Positions 1-12,500 of a DNA stretch of 64,000 nt are shown here, piece by piece. The notes beneath the pieces are model-generated. The model did not search any database. It was not told the origin of the DNA and saw nothing but the letters and a program-made list of their open reading frames with translations. Source of the DNA: Strongylocentrotus purpuratus (lineage: Eukaryota > Echinodermata > Echinoidea > Camarodonta > Strongylocentrotidae). The stretch lies in assembly GCF_000002235.5 (NCBI RefSeq), contig NW_022145599.1, positions 6,598,781 to 6,662,780 on the forward strand. Reading direction: 5' to 3'. The translations under genes and the position numbers were made by a program. Numbering within the stretch: the stretch's first letter is position 1; every line of letters starts with the position of its first letter.

Positions 1-555
1 TCTAATCTCGCTAGATTTAAGAGCTTGATACTGATTAGTTCAGGATGGGTCTATTCACACTGTTAACATAATCTCATCTCTCTAGATTAAGGATAATTAT
101 GAAGAACTTAATTCCAAGAGGAACTAAATCCACTTTGATGAAAATTGAGTTGTTGATATCAGCAATTATGAAAAACGCACCTTCTAATATCGCTTTTCCA
201 TAGACGCCTGTACAAAATCTGGTATACAATTTCTTTTTTCTCCAAATTTACAAAAATGGATTTAGCTCCTTTTGGAATTAAACTCTTCATAATATACTGA
301 TTGGGCATGATGAGTTCATTCACAATGAAACAAATTTTTCGTGCTTGGCAATGAATCAGTTGGAAGTAATACCGATTGGTTATGGTGGGTTCATTCACAC
401 TGCTATGGTTATCCCATCCTGTTAGATGTGGGAGTTGATACTGATTGATTATGATGTGTCCATCATCAATTATTAGCTCATCTGACTCGTTATATTAAGG
501 AGTCGATACGGATTGGTCATCATGGATTCATTCGCACTGCTAAGATCATCTCACC
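1..555. repeat. Degenerate tandem repeat, unit about 100 bp
   Basis: A block containing 'gatactgattggttatgatgg' variants followed by 'ttcattcacactgct' recurs near 28-66, 295-345, 366-405, 432-470 and 497-540. The copies have diverged strongly and a foldback element interrupts the array. No coding sequence is supported. The array continues past the left edge of the window. Confidence 0.6.
95..293. mobile_element. Small foldback (MITE-like) element
   Basis: The left arm begins ATTATGAAGAACTTAATTCC and the right arm ends with its imperfect reverse complement, GGAATTAAACTCTTCATAAT. The arms are about 40 bp and bracket about 115 bp. The element is too short to code for anything and appears to have inserted into the surrounding tandem repeat. 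No clear target duplication was found. Confidence 0.6.
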
Positions 556-1076
556 TGAAAGGGATTTGCCCCCTCCCGCCTACCTAACCCATGCCTTTTA
601 GGTTCACGGTTGAAGTATGTATTAATTTATGTGAACTATAAGTAATTTATCATGGATTCACATAATCACATTCAGTCCAAGAGTGTCTTGGTTTGTATTA
701 GCTGGCTTATCTGCGCTTCTATAATCATATATTGGTTAATATGTACATGAATATCCGCACTCGAATCCTTAAATCCAATATATTTTTTCATTAGCTACTA
801 TCGTCTATAGGTGTCGTATTCATGCATTCGCCTACCAGTGAGTGTTAACGGTTGCAGAGACATGAACGCTCTTCCGTCTTACCTAGCCCCAAAGGCTTTT
901 CTCGGTTCAAGCTTTATAGTTTAAAAGGTATAATGGTGGTTTACTTATCATAATTATCATATCTTCACTACTATAAAGTGGTGAAGATAATTTCAATGCA
1001 TTCGATTTCTGCTCTCGCTAAGCTTTAACCTTCTTCTACGTCTTTGGTTTGTTTTTCTTTCTCCCTCATTCACGTA
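556..1076. other. Non-coding, with two diverged copies of a motif
   Basis: No gene is supported. A segment with 'cttacctaRcccc' and 'ggttcaagctt/ggttcacggtt' occurs at about 578-650 and again at about 878-950, suggesting an old duplication with a period near 300 bp. A shorter related piece ('cttacctaaccgatgccc') sits at 1568, where the large hAT element inserted. Confidence 0.4.
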
Positions 1077-1168
1077 TACACACACACACACACACGGACA
1101 AAGGCACACACTCCTCCTTCAAATGTATTTTGTAATCTCTCTCTCCATCTCTTTCTCCATCTCTCTAT

Positions 1169-1223
<55 letters not shown>

Positions 1224-1231
1224 TCTCTCTC
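1077..1231. repeat. CA and CT microsatellites
   Basis: A short (CA)n run at 1077-1096 is followed by an imperfect then pure (CT)n run at 1137-1231. The apparent open frames here are simple-sequence translations (runs of Ser/Leu or Arg/Glu) and are not genes. Confidence 0.95.
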
Positions 1232-1589
1232 CTCACCTCTCACCCTACTGTTTAAAACGGCCAATACACCATCCCAAGGTAGTCAAGAGTTCTTCGTACG
1301 AATTTTCGGTTGCCAAACCACCGAAGACATGACCTTTTACAAGGACTCTCTGAACAATACCATCAACCCTACTCAATCTATTCCAAATCTGTTAAGATTC
1401 ATTCCTTGTTGGATTCACCTATTACCGTTAGTCCTTGTGACATGAATTGGTATGGCGGCATGTTTGACGTAGCCAATTACATCACAGTTCAATTGAACTA
1501 TCCTCAAATCGAGTTACACAATGTTTACTCTCTCAGGACAGGCTGCTCAACAAAATTGCATGCAGGTCTTACCTAACCGATGCCCGTAC

Positions 1590-4500
1590 CAGGCGCGGAT
1601 CCAGGGGGGGGGGGCCGAGCGGGCCTTGGCCCCCCCCCCCCGCAAAAAAAAAAAAAAAAAAAAAGAGAGAAGAAAGGAAAAGAAGGGAAAGGGAAAGAGG
1701 AGAGAAGGGAAAGAAAGAAGAGGGAGAAAAAAAGAAAAGGGGGAAGAAGGAGATCGGGGGCCGAAAGGGCCTTGCCTCCCAGGCTGCTGACCCCCCCCCC
1801 CCCAATCAAAAAAATAAGAGAGAAGGAATGAAAGGGAAAGTAAATAATTTCCGAGATTTATCCTCACTTTGTTGTTGGAGAATGACAAATTACTAAACTT
1901 ACAGCCAGGCAAGAAATATGATTCTTGAGATTCCTACATGTCAGGCCCGAGGTGGGGCGGGGATCGGGAGCCTCGAGCTCCCTCCCCCCCCCCTCACTTT
2001 TTTGAAAAAGTATATTAAAGAGAAATAAAATAGGATGAGAGCAAGAAAGAAAGAATAGTTAACTGCCAGTGTTAAAAACTAATGAGGCATCTAAATATGC
2101 TCATCTGACCGTGATTAAATGCCTAAAACCCCTGATTTTTTGGGGCTCCGCCCCCTGGAACCCACGCCAAATAGTGACCTGCCAGTGTCATAAAATAATA
2201 AGGTGGGGAACCTGAATTCAGACGAGGATTCAGAGGCGAGAACGGTAATACGAATCTGTAATGATTTAATGAAACGTAAAAGCTTCCGCGCTTCGCGCGG
2301 GATGGATGGGAAACTAAATTCCGACGAGGATTATTTTCAAGAACTGTACAACGAATCGTCTTCTTTCTCTAATGATTTAATGAAAATTAAAAACTTCCGC
2401 GCTTCGCGCGGCAGGGGGGAACCTGAATTCAGACGAGGATTAAGAGTCAAGAACGGTACAACGAATCGTCTTCTTTCTCTAGTGATTTAATGAAACGTAA
2501 AAGCTTCCGCGCTTCGAGGATTAAGAGTCGAGAGCTCTCCAAAGAATCGTAATAATTTAATAAATTGTAACAATTTCTTGTGAAACGGCAAAGCTTCCGC
2601 GCGAAGCGCGGGAGGGGGGGGGGGAACCTGAATTCAGACGAGAATTCAGAGGCGAGAACGGTAATACGAATCTTTAATGATATAATGTTACCTTCCGCGC
2701 TTCGCGCGGGATGGAGGGGAAACTAAATTCTGACGAGGATTATTTTCGAGAACGGTACAACGAATCGTCTTCTTTCTCTAAAGATTTAATGAAAATTAAA
2801 AACTTCCGCGCTTCGCGCGGCAGGGGGGAACCTGAATTCAGACGAGGATTAAGAGTCGAGAACTGTACAGCCAATCGTCTTCTTTCTCTCCTAACATTAT
2901 GAAACTTAAAAGCTTCCGCGCTTCGCGCGGGAGGGGGGGGGGAGGGACTGAATTCAGACGAGGATTAAGAGTGGAGAACGGTACAACGAATCGTCTTCTT
3001 TCTCTAGTGATTTAATGAAACGTAAAAGCTTCCGCGCTTCGCGCGAGAGGGGGGGGGGGGGGGGACCTGAATTCAGACGAGAATTAAGAGTCGAGAGCTC
3101 TCCAAAGAATCGTAATAATTTAATAAATCGTAACATTTTCTTGTGAAACGGCAAAGCTTCCGCGCGAAGCGCGGGAGGGGGGGAACCTGAATTCAGACGA
3201 GAATTCAGAGGCGAGAACGGTAATACGAATCTTTAATGATATAATGTTACCTTCCGCGCTTCGCGCGGGATGTAGGGGGAACTAAATTCCGACGAGGATT
3301 ATTTTCGAGAACGGTATAACGAATCGTCTTCTTTCTCTAATGATTTAATGAAAATTAAAAACTTCCGCGCTTCGCGCGGCAGGGGGGAACCTGAATTCAG
3401 ACGAGGATTAAGAGTCGAGAACTGTACAGCCAATCGTCTTCTTTCTCTCCTAACATTATGAAACTTAAAAGCTTCCGCGCTTCGGGGGGGGGGAGGGACT
3501 GAATTCAGACGAGAATTAAGAGTCGAGAACGGTACAACGAATCGTCTTCTTTCTCTAGTGATTTAATGAAACGTAAAAGCTTCCGCGCTTCGCGCGAGAG
3601 GGGGGGACCTGAATTCAGACGAGAATTCAGAGGCGAGAACGGTAAACGAATCTTTAATGATATAATGTTACCTTCCGCGCTTCGCGCGGGATGTAGGGGG
3701 AACTAAATTCCGACGAGGATTATTTTCGAGAACGGTATAACGAATCGTCTTCTTTCTCTAATGATTTAATGAAAATTAAAAACTTCCGCGCTTCGCGCGG
3801 CAGGGGGGAACCTGAATTCAGACGAGGATTAAGAGTCGAGAACTGTACAGCCAATCGTCTTCTTTCTCTCCTAACATTATGAAACTTAAAAGCTTCCGCG
3901 CTTCGGGGGGGGGGGAGGGACTGAATTCAGACGAGGATTAAGAGTCGAGAGCTCTCCAAAGAATCGTAATAATTTAATAAATCGTAAAATTTTCTTGTGA
4001 AACGGCAAAGCTTCCGCGCGAAGCGCGGGAGGGGGGGGGGAACCTGAATTCAGACGAGAATTAAGAGTCGAGTGCTCTCCAAAGAATCGTAATAATTTAA
4101 TAAATCGTAACATTTTCTTGTGAAACGGCAAAGCTTCCGCGCGAAGCGCGGGAGGGGGGGGAACCTGAATTCAGACGAGAATTTAGAGGCGAGAACGGTA
4201 ATACGAATCTTTAATGATATAATGTTACCTTCCGCGCTTCGCGCGGGATGTAGGGGGAACTAAATTCCGACGAGGATTATTTTCGAGAACGGTATAACGA
4301 ATCGTCTTCTTTCTCTAATGGTTTAATGAATCGTAAAAGCTTCCACGCTTCGCGCGGAAGGGGGAAAACTGATTTTAGACGAGGATTAGTGTCGAAAACG
4401 GTACAACGAATCGTCTTCTTTCTCTAATTATTATAGGAAACTTAAAAAGCTTCCGCGCAAAGCGCGGGAGGGGGGGGAACCTGAATTCAGACGAGGATTA

Positions 4501-4819
4501 AGAGTCGAGAACTCTCCAAAGAATCGTAATTATTTAATAAATTGTAAAATTTTCCGCGCTACGCGCGGGAGGGGAAAAACTAAATTCAGATGAGAATTAT
4601 TTTTGAGAACGGTACAACCGATCGTCTTCTTTCTCTAATAATTTAATGAAACGTCAAAACTTCCGCGTTCGCGGAGGAGGGAGGGGGAAACACGCCCCTC
4701 CCTGCACTGACCCCCCCCCCCGCATTACGTCACTGTTGATCACCATTACGAACCAATATTTGGCTCGCATAATTTCAAATTTGGGCCCCCCCCCCTAAGA
4801 AATCCTGGATCCGCGCCTG
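1590..4819. mobile_element. Non-autonomous hAT-type transposon, 3.2 kb
   Basis: The left end CAGGCGCGGATCCAGG and right end CCTGGATCCGCGCCTG are exact inverted repeats. They are flanked by a perfect 8-bp duplication, GCCCGTAC, at 1582-1589 and 4820-4827. An 8-bp target duplication and CAG-initial termini are hallmarks of the hAT superfamily. Poly-G and poly-C tracts sit just inside each end. No transposase is recognisable; the interior is mostly a tandem satellite (2203-4690). The intact duplication suggests a fairly recent insertion or good preservation. Confidence 0.9.
2203..4690. repeat. Satellite array inside the hAT element, unit about 110 bp
   Basis: About twenty units share a core: a GC hairpin (CCGCGCTTCGCGCGG), a poly-G run, then 'aacctgaattcagacgagga', 'ttaagagtcgagaacggta', 'caacgaatcgtcttctttct' and 'ctaatgatttaatgaaa'. 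Unit length varies from about 85 to 125 bp because segments are dropped or swapped. Several units carry the hairpin with its loop reversed (CCGCGCGAAGCGCGG, near 2599, 3166, 4014, 4138) while the flanks keep the same orientation. Open frames in this stretch are repeat translations. Confidence 0.92.
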
Positions 4820-4827
4820 GCCCGTAC

Positions 4828-6834
4828 TCCCAGGTTCCCTTTCTCAACAAAAAGTACAGAACAACTGAAAATCACGAAACTAAGGATGAACTTTTGTGAA
4901 GAAAATAGAAGCAACGTTAGTCTCAAAATAGTCTTGTAGCCATATACTTCTACTTCCAACATATTTACATCTCGTCACGCAGCCTTTACCAACCTTTCGC
5001 ACCACCCTGGAATTGATTCGTCAATCTTATCAATCATTATTACGTTGAACCAATCATTAATGCTTTATCATTATTAAATCACATCTGTGTCATAAAAGAG
5101 ATTGATTTCCATTGATGTGATCAAATTGACCAGGTTTTTCATTAGAATCCGTTGAGCTCGTAAAAACAGCAGAAGACAATGTAAACAAATTTTTATTACC
5201 ATTTTAGTTTTTTAAATTATCATTAGTCTCCACTGGCAAAATCTTTTGAAATTGAATCAACTGAATTTGTGAACTTGTTTGATTTTAATAAAATGGAAAC
5301 TCATGGCATCACAAAATATTTTGTCCTCTGGAATAATTAACTACAAGTATTTTGTTGGCATGTGCTTTTAAGATACACTGGTCCCAATTAAAACTATTAT
5401 ATATGTAAAGTTGTATGTAGTAAAAGGGCAAGCATATGAAAACTTTCTCTTCAGTTTCATTTTTGCAAAAAAAAAAAAAATCACCCATAATAAGAATTTT
5501 GAGAGACTGTGTAGTTGCGAAAATGGTGATAGGAGACATATTCATCACGTTTGCTTAGGGTTAGTTTATGAAATTCAATCTCTCGCTTGCTTTAAATTGA
5601 ATCTGGACTGCGAAAAGACAGAAGTTAATAAATTATTTATTGTGGCCTTTTATATAGTTGCGTTCTTTCGTATAGTTAAGATGACTTTGATAATAAGGAT
5701 ACAACATAGCTTTCGGTATTCCTGTTATCGAGTATTCATATGAACAAAACAATAAACTTGAGGTCTGACACTAACATCAGTAAAGGCTTGCAAAGAACAT
5801 AGAGCTTAATAATTTATCAACATTTACTGCGTGTGGTTTATCCTAAGTTGGCACTAGTATTTGACGATTCTTTTTTTTAAGTTGTTTATTAAATTCTGAA
5901 AAATTGTAATCATAAGACCTAAGATTTTCTGTCTGTTTTTACAAGAACCTACTTTTGTTAGGTAAATTAAAAAAAGGCTGGATCAGGAAAGGGGTAAAAT
6001 TTGGCCTTATTCTAAGTTTTGGTAGTTAAGGAATCGTTTTATTAGACAAGGGTCATTATTACAATTTGTCTAAAAGGCCACGATGACCTGAATATACGTA
6101 TTCCCAGCACCCACAAAGGCCTCGATCTCAGTTTTGATTAATGGGGATAACACAAAATAAATGCAGCTTCTCATTAATTCTTTATTAGTGGTTTCAGTGG
6201 GTTGATATATTTTGAAAGGTCCTCTGCTGTTTTATGTTTAGGGATGAAATTAGTAATCTAGTGTCCATCCCAAATAGGAGAATCCGTCATTCGATTGTGA
6301 GTTTTGTTAAACCCTTAAGTTATCATTTCGCTGTAGTTTCTATATCAATGATAGAATGTTGTCCTCAAACAATACCCAAACAAATCCTGTTCAGCATAAA
6401 AAAAACTATTTTTCATTATGTTATTCTGCGTGTTGAAGCAAATATGGGATTCATTACATTCTAGTGGAGTTACCAACTTGCCAATTTCAATACGCTTTAT
6501 CTTACGATTCAAGGTGTTCTTTTACCTGTTTTTTTAAAACATTTACTTATCATTTTCTTTTCCGAATGTTCTGCTTTCCTTCACAACATCTTGTCACTAT
6601 GGCCAGACTTCCCTTTAAAGAATGAGAAGTGCAATGTGCCTCTTTACAAAAGAACCACATGCATTCACCGGTGATTTAGATATTCTTTGAAATTTGAAAT
6701 GCAACAGAGAGTGACTGAAATAGGGCTCGACTCGTCATCATGATTAATGATTAGATTTAGTATCCAATCTAAGTCTGTTCACCTCACCGCTTCTACAACC
6801 TCTTTTCTCTTCATATATCACACGCACATGAATA
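4828..6834. other. AT-rich, no feature recognised
   Basis: Short open frames are present but none resembles a known protein or has convincing splice context. No tRNA, large repeat or inverted repeat was noticed. Confidence 0.4.
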
Positions 6835-7505
6835 TGTGTGGGCGTACGTATGGGTGTGTGTGTGTGTGGGGGGGTAGGTGTGTATATAACTGTGAGTGAG
6901 AGCGACAAGTAGACAAGGAGAATGTGTGTGCGTGTGGGTGGGTGTGTGTGTGTGTGTGGGTAGGTGGGTATATTACTGTGAGTGAGGGCGACAAGGAGAC
7001 TGTGAGAATGTGCGTACGTGTGGGTGTGTGTGTGGGGGGGGGGTAGGTGAGTATGTAACTGTGAGTGAGAGCGACAAGTAGACAAGGAGAATGTGTGTGC
7101 GTGTGGGTGTGTGTGTGTGTGTGGGTAGGTGGGTATGTTACTGTGAGTGAGGGCGACAAGGAGACTGTGAGAATGTGCGTACGTGTGGGTGTGTGTGTGG
7201 GGGGGGGGTAGGTGAGTATGTAACTGTGAGTGAGAGCGACAAGTAGACAAGGAGAATGTGTGTGCGTGTGGGTGTGTGTGTGTGTGTGTGGGTAGGTGGG
7301 TATGTTACTGTGAGTGAGGGCGACAAGGAGACTGTGAGAATGTGCGTACGTGTGGGTGTGTGTGTGTGTGGGGGGGGGGGGTAGGTGAGTATGTAACTGT
7401 GAGTGAGAGCGACAAGTAGACAAGGAGAATGTGTGTGCGTGTGGGTGTGTGTGTGTGTGGGTAGGTGGGTATGTTACTGTGAGTGAGGGCGACAAGGAGA
7501 CTGCT
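6835..7505. repeat. Compound GT-rich minisatellite, period 165-169 bp
   Basis: The marker 'gagggcgacaaggagactg' begins at 6984, 7149, 7316 and 7485, giving periods of 165, 167 and 169 bp. Each period is itself two ~83-bp half-units ending in 'gagtgagggcgacaaggaga' or 'gagtgagagcgacaagtaga', separated by (GT)n and poly-G tracts of variable length. It is therefore a two-level repeat. The minus strand is open for over 200 codons only because the units lack stops; the translation is His/Thr/Ser/Pro-rich repeat and is not supported as a gene. Confidence 0.93.
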
Positions 7506-7897
7506 TCTCATTGGCAGCTAGTACTCACGCCGTACCACACGCTGTCCAAGAGACTATGTATCTCATCGATCTCATTCCGTTTGGTGACGGAGAAACCCGG
7601 GTGTAAATAAAGGGGCCTTGAGCTGGGGACATTAAATAGTCTTCATTTTCGATTCTATAATACGTAAAATGTAATCGGTCAAAACTTGAATATTTACATG
7701 TGTTAATTTCAATTGCTTTACACAAATAACTAAGAAAAATAGTCTAACCTAATTAATGTAGTCTACATTTTCAAGCGTGAAATATACAAAATACGTGTTA
7801 AAAGGCCAGTAATGTAACGAAATTAATACTTTCAGCGCTTCGATAAGAGCTATTTCATTCATCTGCACGAATAATTGTATTTCAATAGTCTGAATGT

Positions 7898-7977
7898 AAA
7901 TTGCATATATTACGTGTTGTTAGGTAGGGCGAGCCATATTGTTTGTCCTACCTAGCAACATATAATGTATGTAATTT
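7898..7977 (+). ncRNA. Candidate miRNA-precursor-like hairpin
   Basis: Positions 7898-7928 and 7947-7977 pair over 31 consecutive positions with no bulge. I count 26 Watson-Crick pairs, four G-U wobbles and one C-A mismatch. The loop is 18 nt (7929-7946). Pairing stops sharply outside these limits. Size, stem length and loop fit an animal pre-miRNA. I do not recognise either arm as a known miRNA. The alternative is a very short MITE. Strand is uncertain; on the plus strand the mismatch pattern is mostly wobble. Confidence 0.4.
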
Positions 7978-9178
7978 AATTGAATTCTGACTTCTGAGAT
8001 ACATTTATTTGTAAAAGGTATATGAAATAATTCATAACGAGTCGTTTCACAACGGCATATGCGTAAATTTTGTTACATTACAAAAATGGACTATTCTCTT
8101 ATTTTATACTAGAATGATAGATAAGGAACTAAAAAAATGTGCACTTTTTGAACCGATACAAAAACAAAATCTTTTGAAATCGAATAAAAATCAATGATTA
8201 AAAGTTTGTTTCTTTTTTTTAATTGAAAGACTCAAGTCAAGTGTCTACATCGGATTTCCATGTTTAATTATTTTGTTTTGGTCTTATTATTGTCCTTTTG
8301 CAGTGGTTAAAAAAAATTGGTAAGCATGGCAATTTAAGGACAAGACATCAATACTAAACGGGTTTAGGCTAATGTTCAAAGAATCTCAGAATTGAAAATG
8401 ATACATTTGTACAGTCACATCAATAAAACTGACACAACGAACTGACCAATAATTCGCATTTCAACAAAATTTAATGGCCGAAAATCAGTTATGATTCGCA
8501 GTTGAGTAGGTTTGACGGTGAGATTGATGAATAACAATGACAAGACATTTTTAGCCTACGATATCATGATTTAATCACGTATTAATAACCCAGTGCCAGA
8601 AGTATAAACATCAAATGCAACCAGCTAATAACCATCACCCTAGCAAGCCACGTACGATCTATTGTGACTGGTGTGTATACATGAGCCATACAGGCCATGA
8701 ATGCCGGCGCCACTCTGCTAGGGGAAATTGATAGGAGCACTCATGATCGGACCAATTTAAAATGTTGTGTCCAGGGAAATATCGCAGCCCTGGAGAGAAA
8801 AGATGCGCGAAGACTGAAGCAAAAGTGATAGCAATTTATTTAGCCTAACCCTCCCCCTCTTTAAGCCTTCGATCCATTTTGGTACAGGGAGATTATTCGA
8901 GATATGAAATTTAGGTTTTATTAATGAAAACTCATTAACGATACATTTTCTATTTTTTTTCTTACAACAAGTCGTGGCTCATATCTCACTTTTTGCAAGA
9001 GCGAAGTCATAATGCTCATAATTATCCGTGGTAGATATAAATATACATGTAGCCTATAGTTTTTTTCAACAGGTGGCAGCTTATGCCTTGCTCTAATGTA
9101 GGACATGAATGTATACTTTACATTAATTTGCCTTCCTTCTTCTAGTCTTCTCTCTAACCGATCTCACCCCTCCACACC

Positions 9179-9180
<2 letters not shown>
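7978..9180. other. No gene recognised
   Basis: AT-rich, apparently unique sequence. No exon, RNA gene or clear inverted repeat was seen. Confidence 0.4.
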
Positions 9181-9258
<78 letters not shown>

Positions 9259-9405
9259 CTGCTCCTCTACTTCCATTATGTACATCACAAATGCACTCCC
9301 TAAGTTTAATAGCCCTAAGCTGATCTCCCCCTTTACCGTGATGTACAGCTGAATCAAGCAAATCCACCCCAGCCTCTTTCTATCTCTCTCTCTCTCTCTC
9401 TCTCT

Positions 9406-9438
<33 letters not shown>

Positions 9439-9484
9439 CCCCTCTCTCTCTTTCTCTCTTTCTCCCCCTCTCTCTCAAGCTCGC

Positions 9485-9519
<35 letters not shown>

Positions 9520-9520
9520 T
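9181..9520. repeat. Two CT microsatellites
   Basis: (CT)n occupies about 9181-9255 and, after about 120 bp of unique sequence, about 9380-9520 with interruptions by TTC and CCC. Open frames across them are simple-sequence artefacts. Confidence 0.95.
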
Positions 9521-12500
9521 CATCCACTTGCTCTCATTTCCTCCCTACAAAGTGGTCTAATTTACGATACACCATGAGCACTCCATGCTATCCACAGTCA
9601 TGACAGTGCTCTTCACTCTATCTTTCATGGATCGTTCTCAAGTGAAATTACAGTCAGTAAATCCCGGCTGAGCCTCGCAGCTGACCCGCGTTGTAAATCC
9701 TAATCTACTTTGAGAACTAAGAGCAGGGATAAAGTGCACAAAACGGATATTTTATTCGTGTCCTCCTAAAAGCTTAATCTTCTCAGAGATGGGATAAGCA
9801 TGGTAATAGATTTAAGTAGATAGGCCGGCGAAGAGGATGCCATTACAATCCCTATTCATTGGTCGCAATTTTCGTCTTCACTTTCGCGCGCTATTTTACC
9901 ATCTAATGTAGACGAATATTTCGAAAGGTCGTTTTAAGGAGCGAGCGCTTAACTGTCTTTCTTCTCCCCCAAGGCAACTAGACGACGCGAGGTTATAAAA
10001 GATATCTTCCTGTCCTTTAATCATTACTGGGAATGTGCTTATTTTGATGGCACATCTGCAAAAGGTTGCGCTGAAGAAATACACTCTTACTGTGCTTGTC
10101 ACCTTCTTTTGCAGTTTAACAATTTCAACCATTTCCACCTGCCTTTGAAACACAGTGGTGTCCACGTTATGAAACAACTTGAACTCAATTTGAAAATGTC
10201 AAAGTGAAATACATTCAAAAGAAACGTGATTCAGAAATCGTATGTACGAACTTAACATAATATACCTAAAAAGTACAATGTGATAAGAACTTAAGATTAA
10301 TAAATCAAAATATATATTTAAAAATATCAAATTATACACCTTTCGTGGCGGGAATGACATGATGAAACATACAACAATCAATGTTCAAATATAGTTTTCC
10401 AAAATTTAGAAGTGTTTATAGGATTCACAGGAGAAATATAGATGAAAGTTTGATATCATTTGTTTTAAATCAATGATTGTATTGTTTTAGATAGGACTCT
10501 GAAATGGATCTTTCAACATTATAAGTTATATGTTATTTTAAATAGTGTCTTTCAACTTTCGCCAACAAATTGGTCTCAGTAGCAAGCTCGCTGACTTACA
10601 AGGGAGCAAACCCATATTACAGATGATTTCAAATAATATTCTAACTTTCATTACACATAACATTATTTTATATCTATAGCACCATTGGTGAGTATTTCAC
10701 TGAGGTCCAACCTTTCTTTGCTCAGGCCCGCTAATCATCAGCAGCTCAAATTGCAGAATAATACAAGAGACCAGGAATGGTGAACTAGTTTTATGTTGTC
10801 ATATCAACCATTATATAGAACAAGGATGTTGCAAGCATTGAGACTGATTAGAGTATAATGATGGGAAAAGATCAATCTCGGAAACTTTATACTCTATATA
10901 CAAAAATAGCTCCAAAATGATTTCCCATCTGTTCGTCCATTTTTTCTGTCTTCATCTAGAGAATCTGAAACACCACTTGAAGCCACACACAACTAGCCTA
11001 CACAACAGACATGCCCCTGGCTTCCTGGTATCACGACGAGAGGCGATGGATACAATATTTCATTATTACCATGGCAACAGAGATGTCAAATAATTATCGA
11101 TTTATCACAGGTAAAATTTCCAGGGCATGTCTTCTTGTTCGTTCCTCTAACAAAGAGTAATTTGCGTTCCCTCCCCATCACTCAGTGTCACTATCATACA
11201 GCCATCATCGAAGAGGCACATAGGGCAATTTCCCAATAAATTGTCAAATGCATATTTTATGTCCCAAAATCATCATAATATTGCTCTCGGCAACCAGAAT
11301 AAAAAAAATATTTTACCGCTATATTCTGTTCGCGTGATTTTAATGGTAACTTGTAAAGCTTTAAAACGAAAGGTAATACATGTACAAGAATCGTAATTTG
11401 GTGAGACGACATATACTGTAATATACTGAGGCACAAACATGATTGTGCACATATGAAACATATAATATGTATCATTGCAAGCAACAACAAAAAAGTGAAA
11501 TAAATAAGCAAATAGCATTGGCAAATCTGAAATAAATGTATTTTTTAAGAAAATGAGAGATGAACTTGAATCAAGGTACACTGTACTAACCCAGAGCTTT
11601 TCGTATTGAATAATAATTTTCTAAATCTTCGACTGTGCGTGCGTACCAACCTCTATGAGCAGACCTGGACGTGCCTTAATAGCGAAATAGATGTCTTTTA
11701 TGGATGAACAGACCTTATAAACTAAGATTTAAAAGGGGAATTTCAATTTTTAGGAAAAATAGGTGTATGACGCAAACGGTTAACCTCATATTTTCTAGGA
11801 CAGAGGTCGTGAAAAGTCGTGCTGGACAATCTTCTCCCTTCTATCGTGTCTATATGAATATAGAGACCTACTGAAGTGTCTCGAACTCATCCATTTACAT
11901 GCTTCATTACAAAGTGGCGGGTGATACGCTTTTTTAAATATATATTTATCCAGATTAATCGTCCTTGATGGAATCCCAATCCTAGTGGGTAAATTTATTT
12001 ATTGTCGTATTGTTTTATAGATCAACTAGTTCTTGTCAATATTTCCGGCCTCTCTTAATTTGCACTGGAAAGTATGTGTTTATTATAACCACGGTGAAAA
12101 CCCACTTTTAAAGGGGATTGTAAGAGGCATACAGATATTGCATTGTAATAGAAATAAAAATTTCCCTATATTGGCCTACAATTGGTTAAACAAAAGTCTT
12201 TAAAAAGGGCACGATTTACTCTTCAAAACGTCTTTAATCAAAATATCTCATAACCCTTAATGATTAATCAGGACGAATAACTGTTGTCATGGATATTGTT
12301 TCGGTAGGTCACGAAATGAAGCTTCTATGGCTTGACATTTGGGTCTAATAAGCTTGTACTCGATTTGCTATTGAAAGAAAAGTGTCGAAAGTAGTGAACA
12401 GTTCGTGATGGCCAAGAAATGAACTCAAACGACCCTTTTTCAGGGAACTGACGATGTGTTATATTTATTATTATTTACAATGGGTCTCATCTCTGAAGAA

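Noticed and set aside
1547..1912. 121-codon ORF with poly-Pro/Gly/Phe
   Set aside because: It arises from poly-C, poly-A and purine tracts at the left end of the hAT element.
2203..4131. ORFs repeating 'KLNSDEDYF' and 'KLLRFIK'
   Set aside because: They are satellite units in frame by chance and are broken in other units.
6818..7495. 225-codon minus-strand ORF rich in His, Thr, Ser, Pro
   Set aside because: It is a translation of the GT minisatellite. Overlapping frames are equally open and the repeats vary in length.
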